From Oceanitalea sp047302425 (GTDB lineage Bacteria > Actinomycetota > Actinomycetes > Actinomycetales > Actinomycetaceae): a DNA stretch of 64,000 nt. Below, in pieces: positions 44,022 to 51,761 of the stretch (the stretch's first letter is position 1; the number at the start of each line of letters is the position of its first letter). A program made the position numbers and the translations under genes. The DNA lies in contig NZ_CP154855.1 of the NCBI RefSeq assembly GCF_047302425.1, forward strand, positions 1,116,001 through 1,180,000, in the 5' to 3' direction. The notes under the pieces were generated by a model, which was given only the letters and a program-made list of their open reading frames with translations, did not search any database and was not told the origin of the DNA.

Positions 44022-44258
44022 GTGGACTCCTGGCCGCTGTGGGTGCAGTGGGTGGTGCTGCTCGTCGTCGGGGGGACCTTCCTCGCCAGCTCCTGGTGGC
44101 TGGCGCTCGCCCGAGCCCGAGCCGCCGGCGTCGAGCCCGCGACGTGGGGTGAGAGGACCCGGACGCTCGTCGGGGCGCTGCGCCTGGCCGACTGGGCGGT
44201 GCTCGTCCTCCTCGTCGTGTTCCTCGTCCCGCTCGTGGTCCGGACCGTCGCGCTCTGA
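44022..44258 (+). CDS. Small two-helix membrane protein, unknown function
   Basis: A 78-residue protein with two hydrophobic helices (residues about 8-28 and 56-74) joined by a basic loop (ALARARAAGVEPATWGERTR). GTG start at 44022, 15 bases after the PhzF stop, with a GGTAGGGGG-like purine run before it, so probably cotranscribed. No family recognised. Its last codons and stop repeat the 15-base end of the PhzF gene, ACCGTCGCGCTCTGA. Confidence 0.6.
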   Translation: MDSWPLWVQWVVLLVVGGTFLASSWWLALARARAAGVEPATWGERTRTLVGALRLADWAVLVLLVVFLVPLVVRTVAL

Positions 44259-44260
44259 AC

Positions 44261-46930
44261 TCAGCGCCGCCGCAGCGCCTTGTCCACCTCGACGACGGCG
44301 AACACCACCACCCCGACGCCCAGCGGCACCAGCCAGTCGGTGAGCCCCACCGCGGTGGAGCCGAAGGCCGTGTGCATGAAGGGCGCATAGACGAAGAGCA
44401 GCTGCAGCGCGAGCATGACGGCCACGCACACCCATGACACCGGGTTGGTCGTGAGGAGCTCGCGGCGCAGGCTCGTGGTGCGGCTGAAGCGGCTGGCGAA
44501 GAGGTAGCAGATCTGCGCGACGACGAGCGTGTTGACGGCGACCGTCCGCGACTCCGCCACGCCGCGCCCGGCCTCCTGGCCGAGGAGGAAGACCGCGATC
44601 GTCGCGCCGCCGATGAGCACCGAGACGTAACCGATCCGCAGCAGTCCCGAACGCGGCAGGATCGAGCCACCCGGCGTGCGCGGCGGCCGGCTCATGATGT
44701 CCGGCTCCGAGGGCTCGAAGGCCAGCGCGAGCGCGAGGGTGACCGCGGTGATCGTGTTGACCCACAGCACCTGGACCGGCGTGAGCGGCAGCGTGAGCCC
44801 GAGGACGACGGCGACGAGGATGACCAGCCCCTGCGCGCCGTTCGTCGGCAGGATGAAGACGATCGCCTTGCGGAGGTTGTCGTAGATCGTGCGGCCCATC
44901 TCGACGGCCGACTCGATCGAGGCGAAGTTGTCGTCGGCGAGGACGATGTCGGCCGCCTCCTTCGTCGCCTCCGTCCCCTTGATCCCCATGGCGACCCCGA
45001 CGTCGGCCCGCTTGAGCGACGGCGCGTCGTTGACGCCGTCGCCGGTCATCGACACGACCTCCCCGTTCGCCTGCAGCGCCTGGACGAGACGGAGCTTGTG
45101 CTCGGGGCTCGTGCGGGCGAAGACGTCGTGCTCGGTGGCGAGGGTGCGCAGCTCCTTGTCGGTGGCTGTCTCGAGCTCGGCGCCGGTGACGGTCGAGTCC
45201 CCGATCCCCATCTCCCGCGCGATGGCGGTGGCGGTGCCGGCGTGGTCGCCGGTGATCATCTTGACGCGGATGCCGGCCCGCCGGCAGGCGCGGATCGCGG
45301 CGACGGCCTCCTCGCGCGGCGGGTCGATGATGCCGTAGAGACCGAGGAGGACGAAGCCGCCGGCGTCGACGTCCTCGGTGCTCACCGAGGTGGCGCCGTC
45401 GTCGGCGCGGCGGGCGGCGGCGGCCAGCACCCGCAGCCCGCGGGCGCCGAGCTCGTCGATCTGAGCCTCCCAGAACGCCCGGTCCAGCGGTGCGGTGTCC
45501 TCCGGCCCGGTGCCCTGGGAGTCGCAGCGGTCCAGCAGCCGGTCCGGCGCGCCCTTGAGGTGGATGACCGTGCCGTGCGCGGTGCGGTCCAGGGTGGCCA
45601 TGTACTTGTAGGCGGAGTCGAAGGGGACGGCGTCCAGCCGCGCGTCGTCGTCGCCGTCCACGCCGGCCTTGAGCGCGAAGGTGCGCAGCCCGCCGTCGGT
45701 CGGCTCACCGGACAGCACCCACTCCTGACCGCGCCGGGAGACGGTCGAGTCGTTGGCTCGGGCCGCCACCTCGGCGAGGGCGAGGACGCCCGGGTGCTGC
45801 GCCGTCGTCGGCGGCTCGCCGGCCGGGAGGATCTCGCCCTCGGGCGCGTACCCGGTGCCCGTGACGTCGAAGCTGCCGGCGGGCGTGACGACCGTGCGGA
45901 CTGTCATCTCGTTGCGGGTGAGCGTGCCGGTCTTGTCGCTGCAGATGACGGTGACCGAGCCGAGGGTCTCCACCGAGCCCATCCGCCGGGTGATCGCGTT
46001 GCGCCGTGCCATCGTCTGCACGCCCAGGGCGAGGGTGATGGTGAGGACGGCGGGCAGGCCCTCGGGGATCGCGGCGACCGCGAAGCCGATCGCCGCGAGG
46101 GTGAGCTCGCCGAGCGTGTAGTCGTACAGCAGCGCGCCCAGCCCGAACATCACCACGGCGAGCACGACGACGACGAGCGAGAGCGCCCGCCCGAAGGCGT
46201 TCATCTGCCGGATCAGCGGCGTCTCGAGGGACTCGACCTCCTCGAGCAGCGTCGTGATGTGCCCGATCTCCGTGTCCTGCCCCGTGGCCGTGACGACCCC
46301 GGCGCCCGAGCCCGCGGCGACGACGGTGCCCGAGAAGGCCATCGAGGTGCGGTCCCCGATGCCCGCGTCCGGGGCGACAGGGTCGGTGTCCTTGTCCACC
46401 GGAACCGACTCACCGGTGAGCGCCGACTCCTCGATGCGCAGCGTGCTCGCGCGGGTGAGCCGGACGTCGGCGGGCACTCGGTCCCCCGAGGACAGGCGCA
46501 CGAGGTCGCCGGGGACGAGGTCCTCGGCGGGGACGGTCTGCCACGCGGCGTCGCGCCGCACCTGCGCGTCCAGCGAGAGCATCTGACGGATGCCCTCGAG
46601 GGCGTCCTCCGCCCGGCCCTCCTGGACGTAGCCGATGACAGCGTTGACGAGGACGACGGCGGCGATGACGATCGTGTCGACCCACTCGCCGAGCAGCGCG
46701 GTGAGCACAGCGGCGGCGATGAGCACGTAGATCATCGGGTCGCGGAACTGGCGCAGCAGCCGCCGCAGCGCGGACTCACGCTCCGGCTCGGGCAGGCGGT
46801 TGGCGCCGTGCCGCTCGAGACGGGCGGCGGCCTCCTCGCGGCTCAGTCCCTGGTCCCCGGTGCCGAGCTCGGCGAGGACGTCGACGACGGCGCGGGCGTG
46901 GGCGGGAGCGGCTTCGGTGGGTGGCGTCAT
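44261..46930 (-). CDS. P2-type cation-transporting ATPase (Ca2+-ATPase-like)
   Basis: An 889-residue pump with N-terminal cation ATPase domain, actuator motif ALTGESVPV near residue 173, membrane ion site AAIPEGLPAV near 285, phosphorylation site CSDKTGTLT near 330, a nucleotide-binding domain with KGAPDRLL near 460, hinge TGDGVNDAPSLK near 600 and six C-terminal helices. PEGLP and overall layout fit SERCA/PMA1-like bacterial Ca2+ pumps, though some relatives carry Mg2+ or Mn2+. The ATG start (46928-46930) is divergent from the TetR gene. Confidence 0.88.
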   Translation of the reverse strand: MTPPTEAAPAHARAVVDVLAELGTGDQGLSREEAAARLERHGANRLPEPERESALRRLLRQFRDPMIYVLIAAAVLTALLGEWVDTIVIAAVVLVNAVIGYVQEGRAEDALEGIRQMLSLDAQVRRDAAWQTVPAEDLVPGDLVRLSSGDRVPADVRLTRASTLRIEESALTGESVPVDKDTDPVAPDAGIGDRTSMAFSGTVVAAGSGAGVVTATGQDTEIGHITTLLEEVESLETPLIRQMNAFGRALSLVVVVLAVVMFGLGALLYDYTLGELTLAAIGFAVAAIPEGLPAVLTITLALGVQTMARRNAITRRMGSVETLGSVTVICSDKTGTLTRNEMTVRTVVTPAGSFDVTGTGYAPEGEILPAGEPPTTAQHPGVLALAEVAARANDSTVSRRGQEWVLSGEPTDGGLRTFALKAGVDGDDDARLDAVPFDSAYKYMATLDRTAHGTVIHLKGAPDRLLDRCDSQGTGPEDTAPLDRAFWEAQIDELGARGLRVLAAAARRADDGATSVSTEDVDAGGFVLLGLYGIIDPPREEAVAAIRACRRAGIRVKMITGDHAGTATAIAREMGIGDSTVTGAELETATDKELRTLATEHDVFARTSPEHKLRLVQALQANGEVVSMTGDGVNDAPSLKRADVGVAMGIKGTEATKEAADIVLADDNFASIESAVEMGRTIYDNLRKAIVFILPTNGAQGLVILVAVVLGLTLPLTPVQVLWVNTITAVTLALALAFEPSEPDIMSRPPRTPGGSILPRSGLLRIGYVSVLIGGATIAVFLLGQEAGRGVAESRTVAVNTLVVAQICYLFASRFSRTTSLRRELLTTNPVSWVCVAVMLALQLLFVYAPFMHTAFGSTAVGLTDWLVPLGVGVVVFAVVEVDKALRRR

Positions 46931-47039
46931 GGTCCCTGTCGCATCGGCGAGGCGGTACGGCCATTCTCGACCCCGCTCCTGGTCTCCGCCTGGGCCCTGT
47001 GTCGCTCATCGGTGTGCGCGACTGCACAGCGGGCAAACT

Positions 47040-47052
47040 TGCACGGCGTGCA
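47040..47052. promoter_or_regulatory. Palindrome upstream of the TetR gene
   Basis: TGCAC and GTGCA around GGC, 22 bases before the TetR ATG and between divergent genes. It could be the TetR autoregulatory site; the arms are short, so confidence is low. Confidence 0.25.
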
Positions 47053-47074
47053 TCGACAACTGAGACTCGACCGT

Positions 47075-47686
47075 ATGTCCGAATCGACCGGCCGGCGCGA
47101 GGTCAACAAGGCGCGTACACGCCTGGCCCTCGTCGACGCCGCTCGCGAGCTGGCCCGTGAACGCGGGCTCGACGACGTGACGGCCGAGGACATCGCCGAC
47201 CGGGCCGGTGTCTCCCGGCGCACCTTCTTCAACTACTTCTCGGGCCTCGAGGCGGTGGTCGCGGCGGGGCTGGCCGAGCCGCTCGAGCGGATGGCCGACG
47301 CGCTGCGCCGCCGCCCTGCGGAGGAGGAGCCGCTCGTCGCCATCGCCGCGGCGCTGCGCGAGGAGCCGCTCGGGGCGGAGATCCTCCTCGGCTGGCTTCC
47401 CACGACGCCGGGCAGCTCGCTGCGCGGCCGCGAGCTCCAGCTGCGCGTGTGGCAGCACCACGAGGACTGGCTCGTCGACGTCCTTCGTGACCGCATGGGG
47501 GAGGGCGACGACCTGCGCGTCCACTCCCTCGCGACGGCCGTCATGGCCCTGTTCGAGACGGTGCAACGGACCTGGCTGCCGACCGCCGTCGGCCGCGACC
47601 CGGACGACGCCGTCGCCGCCTTCAACGACACGCTCCTGCGGGTCCTCGCCCACGCGGACTCCGGCTGGCGCCGGCCCGCTTCCTGA
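47075..47686 (+). CDS. TetR-family regulator of the adjacent MMPL exporter
   Basis: A 203-residue repressor. N-terminal helix-turn-helix AEDIADRAGVSRRTFFNYF at about residues 32-50, then an all-helical ligand domain (TetR_C-like). ATG 47075 is used; an in-frame GTG at 47048 would add nine residues, and no good ribosome site marks either. The MMPL gene starts 44 bases downstream on the same strand, which suggests it controls its own operon in response to an exported compound. Confidence 0.88.
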   Translation: MSESTGRREVNKARTRLALVDAARELARERGLDDVTAEDIADRAGVSRRTFFNYFSGLEAVVAAGLAEPLERMADALRRRPAEEEPLVAIAAALREEPLGAEILLGWLPTTPGSSLRGRELQLRVWQHHEDWLVDVLRDRMGEGDDLRVHSLATAVMALFETVQRTWLPTAVGRDPDDAVAAFNDTLLRVLAHADSGWRRPAS

Positions 47687-47730
47687 CGTCCCCTTTCTCC
47701 CAGCACCACCACACCCCGGAAGGAACCCCT

Positions 47731-50301
47731 GTGGCCTCACTCCTGCACCGCCTCGGACGATGGAGCGCCCAGCGTCGCTGGGCCACCGTCATCACGTGGC
47801 TCGTCGTCATCGCGCTCGCCGCCACCGGCGCGGCGACGCTCAGCGAGCCGCTGAGCGACGAGTTCACCATCCCCGGCAGCCGGTTCCAGGAGGTGCTCGA
47901 CGACCTCCAGGAGGAGATCCCCGAGGCTGCCGCGGGCATCGGCACCGTGACCTTCTCCACCGAGGACGGCTTCACCGACGAGCAGCGCGCAGCCGTCGCC
48001 GACGTCACCGAGCAGTGGAGCGAGCTCGAGGGCGTCGTCGGCTCGATGGACCCCTTTGCCACCCAGGAGCAGCTCGAGGGCGGCCTCGACGAGATCGAGG
48101 CCGGCCGCGCCGAGCTCGAGGCGGGCCGTGAGCAGCTCGAGGCGGGACGCGCCGAGCTGGAGGCCGGTCGCGCGCAGCTCGAGGCCGGCGAGGCGGAGCT
48201 CGCCGCGGGCCGCGAGCAACTCGAGGCCCAACGCGCCGAGCTCGCGGCCTCCGCGGGCATGATGCCCCCGGCCATGGCCGCCGCGGCCGAGCAGCAGCTC
48301 GCCGCCGCCGAGGCCGAGCTCACCGCAGGCGAGGAGCAGCTGGCCGCCAGCCGCGCCGAGCTCGAGGCCGGTGAGGAGGAGCTCGCTGCCGCCGAGGCGG
48401 AGCTCACAGCGGGGGAGACCCAGCTCGACCAGGGCGAGCGCCTCGCCCAGCTCACCGAGGGGCTGCGCCAGGTCTCCGAGGACGGCACCGTCGCCATGAC
48501 GCAGGTGCAGTTCGAGTCCTCCGGCGGCCAGCTCGACCCCGACGTCACCGCCGAGGTCCAGGAGATCGGCAACACGCTCACCGACGAGGACATCGAGGTG
48601 AACTACAGCGCCGAGATCGTCTCGGACATCTCCTCCATCCTCGGCCCGGCCGAGGTCGTGGGTGTCGTCGTCGCCGTCGTCGTCCTCCTCGTCCTGCTCG
48701 GCTCTCTCCTCGCCGCCGGCCTGCCGCTGCTCACCGCCCTCGTCGGCGTGGGCGTCGGCGTCGGCGCCTCCCTCGCGCTCAGCGGCGTCGTCGACATGAC
48801 GAGCGTGACCCCCGCCCTGGCACTCATGCTCGGCATGGCGGTCGGCATCGACTACTCCCTGTTCATCCTCAACCGCCACCGCATGCAGCTGGCCGAGGGC
48901 ATGGGCGTGCGCGAGTCCATCGCCCTCGCCACCGGCACCGCAGGCAACGCGGTGACTTTCGCCGGCGCGACCGTCGTCATCGCCCTCGCGGCACTCGGCC
49001 TCACCGGCATCCCCTTCCTCGCCGTCATGGGCTACGTCGCGGCGGGCACCGTCGTCGTCGCCGTGCTCGCGGCGGTCACGCTCACCCCGGCGCTGCTGTC
49101 CTTCCTCGGGGAGCGGGTGCTGCCCGCCAAGCAGCGCAAGCGCCTCGAGCGCAAGAACGAGGCCGACTCCCGCGGCTGGGCCTACAAGGTGCAGCAGCAC
49201 CCGTGGCTGGCGATCCTCGGCGTCGTCGCCATCACCGGCCTGCTCGCGATCCCCGCGACGCAGCTGCGCCTGGGCCTGCCCGACGGCAGCCAGGAAGCGG
49301 CCGACTCGACCGCCTACCGGACCTACGACCTCATCCGCGACAACTTCGGCGCGGGCGCCAACGGCCCCATCATCGGCGTCGCCACGCTCGACGAGCCGAT
49401 GACGGACGAGGCGGCCCTCACCGAGGTCCAGCTCGACATCGCCGAGGACCTCCTCGCCGTCGACGGCGTCCAGTACGTCGTGCCCTTCGGGATGAGCGAG
49501 GACGGCGACACCCTCGCCTTCCAGGTCATGCCCGCCGACGGCCCCTCCGAGGAGTCGACGGTCGCGCTGGTCAACACGCTCCTGGACGGCGAGGCCGCGC
49601 TCGGCGACGCGCACGGCGTCACGATGGGCTACACCGGGCAGACGGTCGCGAACATCGACATCTCCGACCAGCTGGCCGACGCGCTGCCGATCTACCTCGT
49701 CGTCGTCGTCGGGCTCTCGCTCGTCCTCCTGCTCCTCGTGTTCCGCTCGATCTGGGTGCCGCTGCTCGCCTCGGCGGGCTTCCTCCTCACGGTGGTCGCC
49801 TCCTTCGGTGCCGTCACCGCGGTGTACCAGCTGGGCCACCTCGCGGGGATCTTCGGAGTCAACGAGCCGGGCCCGATCCTCAGCTTCCTGCCGGTCCTCC
49901 TCATCGGGGTGCTCTTCGGGCTGGCGATGGACTACCAGGTCTTCCTCGTATCCGGCATGCGGGAGGCGCACGTCCACGGCGCCGACGCGCGGGTGTCGGT
50001 CGTGCGCGGCTTCAACCAGAGCGCACGCGTGGTGACGGCCGCGGCGATCATCATGATCTCCGTCTTCGGCGGCTTCATCTTCGCCCACCTGGCGATGATC
50101 CGGCCGATCGGCTTCGGCCTCGCCTTCGGCGTGCTCATCGACGCCTTCCTCGTCCGGATGACCCTGACCCCGGCGGTGCTCAGCCTGCTCGGGGAGAAGG
50201 CGTGGTGGCTGCCGCGCTGGATGGACAAGGTCCTGCCGAACGTCGACGTCGAGGGCGCCAAGCTCGAGCGTCAGGTGGCCCGCGAGCCCGCGGACGCCTG
50301 A
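47731..50301 (+). CDS. MMPL/RND-family membrane transporter with heptad-repeat extracellular coiled coil
   Basis: An 856-residue exporter with twelve helices in two halves, as in mycobacterial MMPL. The first extracytoplasmic loop (about residues 110-250) holds a run of near-exact seven-residue units of the AELEAGR/EQLEAGR type, predicted to form a long coiled coil. The second half contains LFGLAMDYQVFLVSGMREA near residue 730, with the usual Asp-Tyr relay pair; the equivalent GMAVGIDYSLFILNRHR is near 370. The GTG start follows GGAAGGAACCCCT. Substrate unknown; lipids or drugs are common for the family. Confidence 0.88.
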   Translation: MASLLHRLGRWSAQRRWATVITWLVVIALAATGAATLSEPLSDEFTIPGSRFQEVLDDLQEEIPEAAAGIGTVTFSTEDGFTDEQRAAVADVTEQWSELEGVVGSMDPFATQEQLEGGLDEIEAGRAELEAGREQLEAGRAELEAGRAQLEAGEAELAAGREQLEAQRAELAASAGMMPPAMAAAAEQQLAAAEAELTAGEEQLAASRAELEAGEEELAAAEAELTAGETQLDQGERLAQLTEGLRQVSEDGTVAMTQVQFESSGGQLDPDVTAEVQEIGNTLTDEDIEVNYSAEIVSDISSILGPAEVVGVVVAVVVLLVLLGSLLAAGLPLLTALVGVGVGVGASLALSGVVDMTSVTPALALMLGMAVGIDYSLFILNRHRMQLAEGMGVRESIALATGTAGNAVTFAGATVVIALAALGLTGIPFLAVMGYVAAGTVVVAVLAAVTLTPALLSFLGERVLPAKQRKRLERKNEADSRGWAYKVQQHPWLAILGVVAITGLLAIPATQLRLGLPDGSQEAADSTAYRTYDLIRDNFGAGANGPIIGVATLDEPMTDEAALTEVQLDIAEDLLAVDGVQYVVPFGMSEDGDTLAFQVMPADGPSEESTVALVNTLLDGEAALGDAHGVTMGYTGQTVANIDISDQLADALPIYLVVVVGLSLVLLLLVFRSIWVPLLASAGFLLTVVASFGAVTAVYQLGHLAGIFGVNEPGPILSFLPVLLIGVLFGLAMDYQVFLVSGMREAHVHGADARVSVVRGFNQSARVVTAAAIIMISVFGGFIFAHLAMIRPIGFGLAFGVLIDAFLVRMTLTPAVLSLLGEKAWWLPRWMDKVLPNVDVEGAKLERQVAREPADA

Positions 50302-50306
50302 GGCCA

Positions 50307-50341
50307 GCGGCCGGCGCTCCCTCACCCGGGGCGCCGGCCGC
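50307..50341 (+). terminator. Hairpin after the MMPL gene
   Basis: GCGGCCGGCGC and GCGCCGGCCGC are perfect 11-bp arms around a 13-base loop, six bases after the stop codon. Confidence 0.6.
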
Positions 50342-50485
50342 GCCATCCGCGGGGAGCCTGCGGCCGACTGGTCCTCCCCTCCGATATCCTGCAACCTCGG
50401 ACGTGCGGCGGTGCGGCACCTGTCCGGTCGACATAGCTGGGCGGGCGACGGTGCTGCTCCAGACCCTTCGGCGGGCAGGAGAACC

Positions 50486-51511
50486 ATGGGAGCGACGGTG
50501 CGAGACGTCGCCAGGCTCGCCGGCGTCTCGCCCAAGACGGTGTCGAACGTCGTCAACGACCACCCGCACGTCCGTCCGAGTACCCGCGCCCGCGTGCAGT
50601 CCGCCATCGACGCCCTCGGCTACCGGCCGAACGTCTCGGCCCAGGGCCTGCGCTCGGGCCGCACGGGAGTCATCGGGCTGGCGATCCCCGCGCTGCGGGA
50701 GAACTACTTCGCCGAGCTGGCCGACTCGGTGATCCGTGCGGCGGAGCGGCACGGCCTCGGCGTGCTGGTCGAGCAGACCAACGGGGATCGCGAGACCGAG
50801 CTCGTCGCCGTCTCCGGAGGTCGGCGCCGGCTCACCGACGGGCTCCTGCTCAGCCCGGTGGGCCTCGGTCAGCGCGACGCGCACCTGCTCCACGTCTCCT
50901 TCCCCCTGGTCCTGCTGGGTGAGCGGATCTTCGGCGGGCCGACCGACCACGTGACGATGCACAACACCTCGGCGGCGGAGGCCGCTGTTGCGCACCTGCT
51001 GGAGATCGGCCGGCGCAGGATCGCGGTCATCGGCGCGAGTGACGCCGACCCGGAGGACACGAGCTCGGCGAGCCTGCGCGTCCGCGGCTACCGCCGGGCG
51101 CTCGAGGCGGCCGGGGTGGCGTTCGACCCCGACCTGGTCCGGACGAGTCGCTCCTGGAGCCGCGAGGCGGGCGCGGCCGCCACGCGCGCGCTGGTGGCCG
51201 ACGGCACTCCCTTCGACGCGATCTTCGCGCTCAACGACACACTCGGTCTCGGCGTGCTGCGGGCGCTGGGGGAGGAGAGGCTCCGGGTGCCCGAGGACGT
51301 CGCCGTCATCGGGTTCGACAACATCGAGGAGGCGCGCTTCGCTGTCCCGTCGCTCTCCAGCGTCGACACGGGCCGGGACGAGATCGCCTCGGTCGCGGTC
51401 GACCTGCTGGTGGAGCGGATCGCGGCGAAGGGTGGCGTGCGCCCACCCCGGATGGTCAAGCCCGACTTCGCCGTCGTCCAGCGGGAGTCGACGGTCCGCA
51501 CCGAGCGCTGA
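50486..51511 (+). CDS. LacI-family regulator of the esterase-ABC-GH51-GH3 operon
   Basis: A 341-residue LacI/GalR protein. HTH TVRDVARLAGVSPKTVSNVV at residues about 4-23, effector domain with DVAVIGFDNIEEARFAVPSL near 270. ATG 50486 follows GCAGGAGAACC. It stands immediately upstream of the large operon, in the same direction, separated by a hairpin and a promoter carrying a TTGTAA-type inverted repeat. Local repression of that operon, relieved by an imported sugar, is the natural reading. Confidence 0.92.
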   Translation: MGATVRDVARLAGVSPKTVSNVVNDHPHVRPSTRARVQSAIDALGYRPNVSAQGLRSGRTGVIGLAIPALRENYFAELADSVIRAAERHGLGVLVEQTNGDRETELVAVSGGRRRLTDGLLLSPVGLGQRDAHLLHVSFPLVLLGERIFGGPTDHVTMHNTSAAEAAVAHLLEIGRRRIAVIGASDADPEDTSSASLRVRGYRRALEAAGVAFDPDLVRTSRSWSREAGAAATRALVADGTPFDAIFALNDTLGLGVLRALGEERLRVPEDVAVIGFDNIEEARFAVPSLSSVDTGRDEIASVAVDLLVERIAAKGGVRPPRMVKPDFAVVQRESTVRTER

Positions 51512-51538
51512 GCTCGCGGGCACAGACGCGCCGGGGGC

Positions 51539-51558
51539 GCGGGCGCGGTCGCGCCCGC
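51539..51558 (+). terminator. Hairpin after the LacI gene
   Basis: GCGGGCGC and GCGCCCGC around GGTC, 28 bases after the stop codon, separating the regulator transcript from the operon promoter that follows at 51580. Confidence 0.5.
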
Positions 51559-51579
51559 CTGTCATCTCCCGAAAGACCC

Positions 51580-51664
51580 TTGACAGGTATCGGCCGGGGG
51601 CGGCACCATTGCTGAGCAACCCGATTACCACGTTGTAAAAGCGCTGGCAGAAGGGTTACAACGT
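51580..51664 (+). promoter_or_regulatory. Promoter and operator of the esterase/arabinoside operon
   Basis: TTGACA (51580-51585), an 18-base spacer and CACCAT (51604-51609). Downstream, ACGTTGTAA (51630-51638) and TTACAACGT (51656-51664) are perfect 9-bp arms 17 bases apart; the spacer contains AGCGCT. The operator would lie about 15-50 bases into the transcript. Probable target of the LacI protein at 50486. Confidence 0.6.
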
Positions 51665-51761
51665 CGGCATCGGGGGATGCCGCTGGTCGGGCGTCAAGGA
51701 TGCGTCTGACTGTCGCGCACAGGAGCGCGTCATGCGGTCACCTCAACAGGAGGAGCACGCA

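Noticed and set aside
48085..48245. Independent DNA repeat or mobile element
   Set aside because: The 21-bp periodicity is explained by heptad coiled-coil coding inside the MMPL gene.
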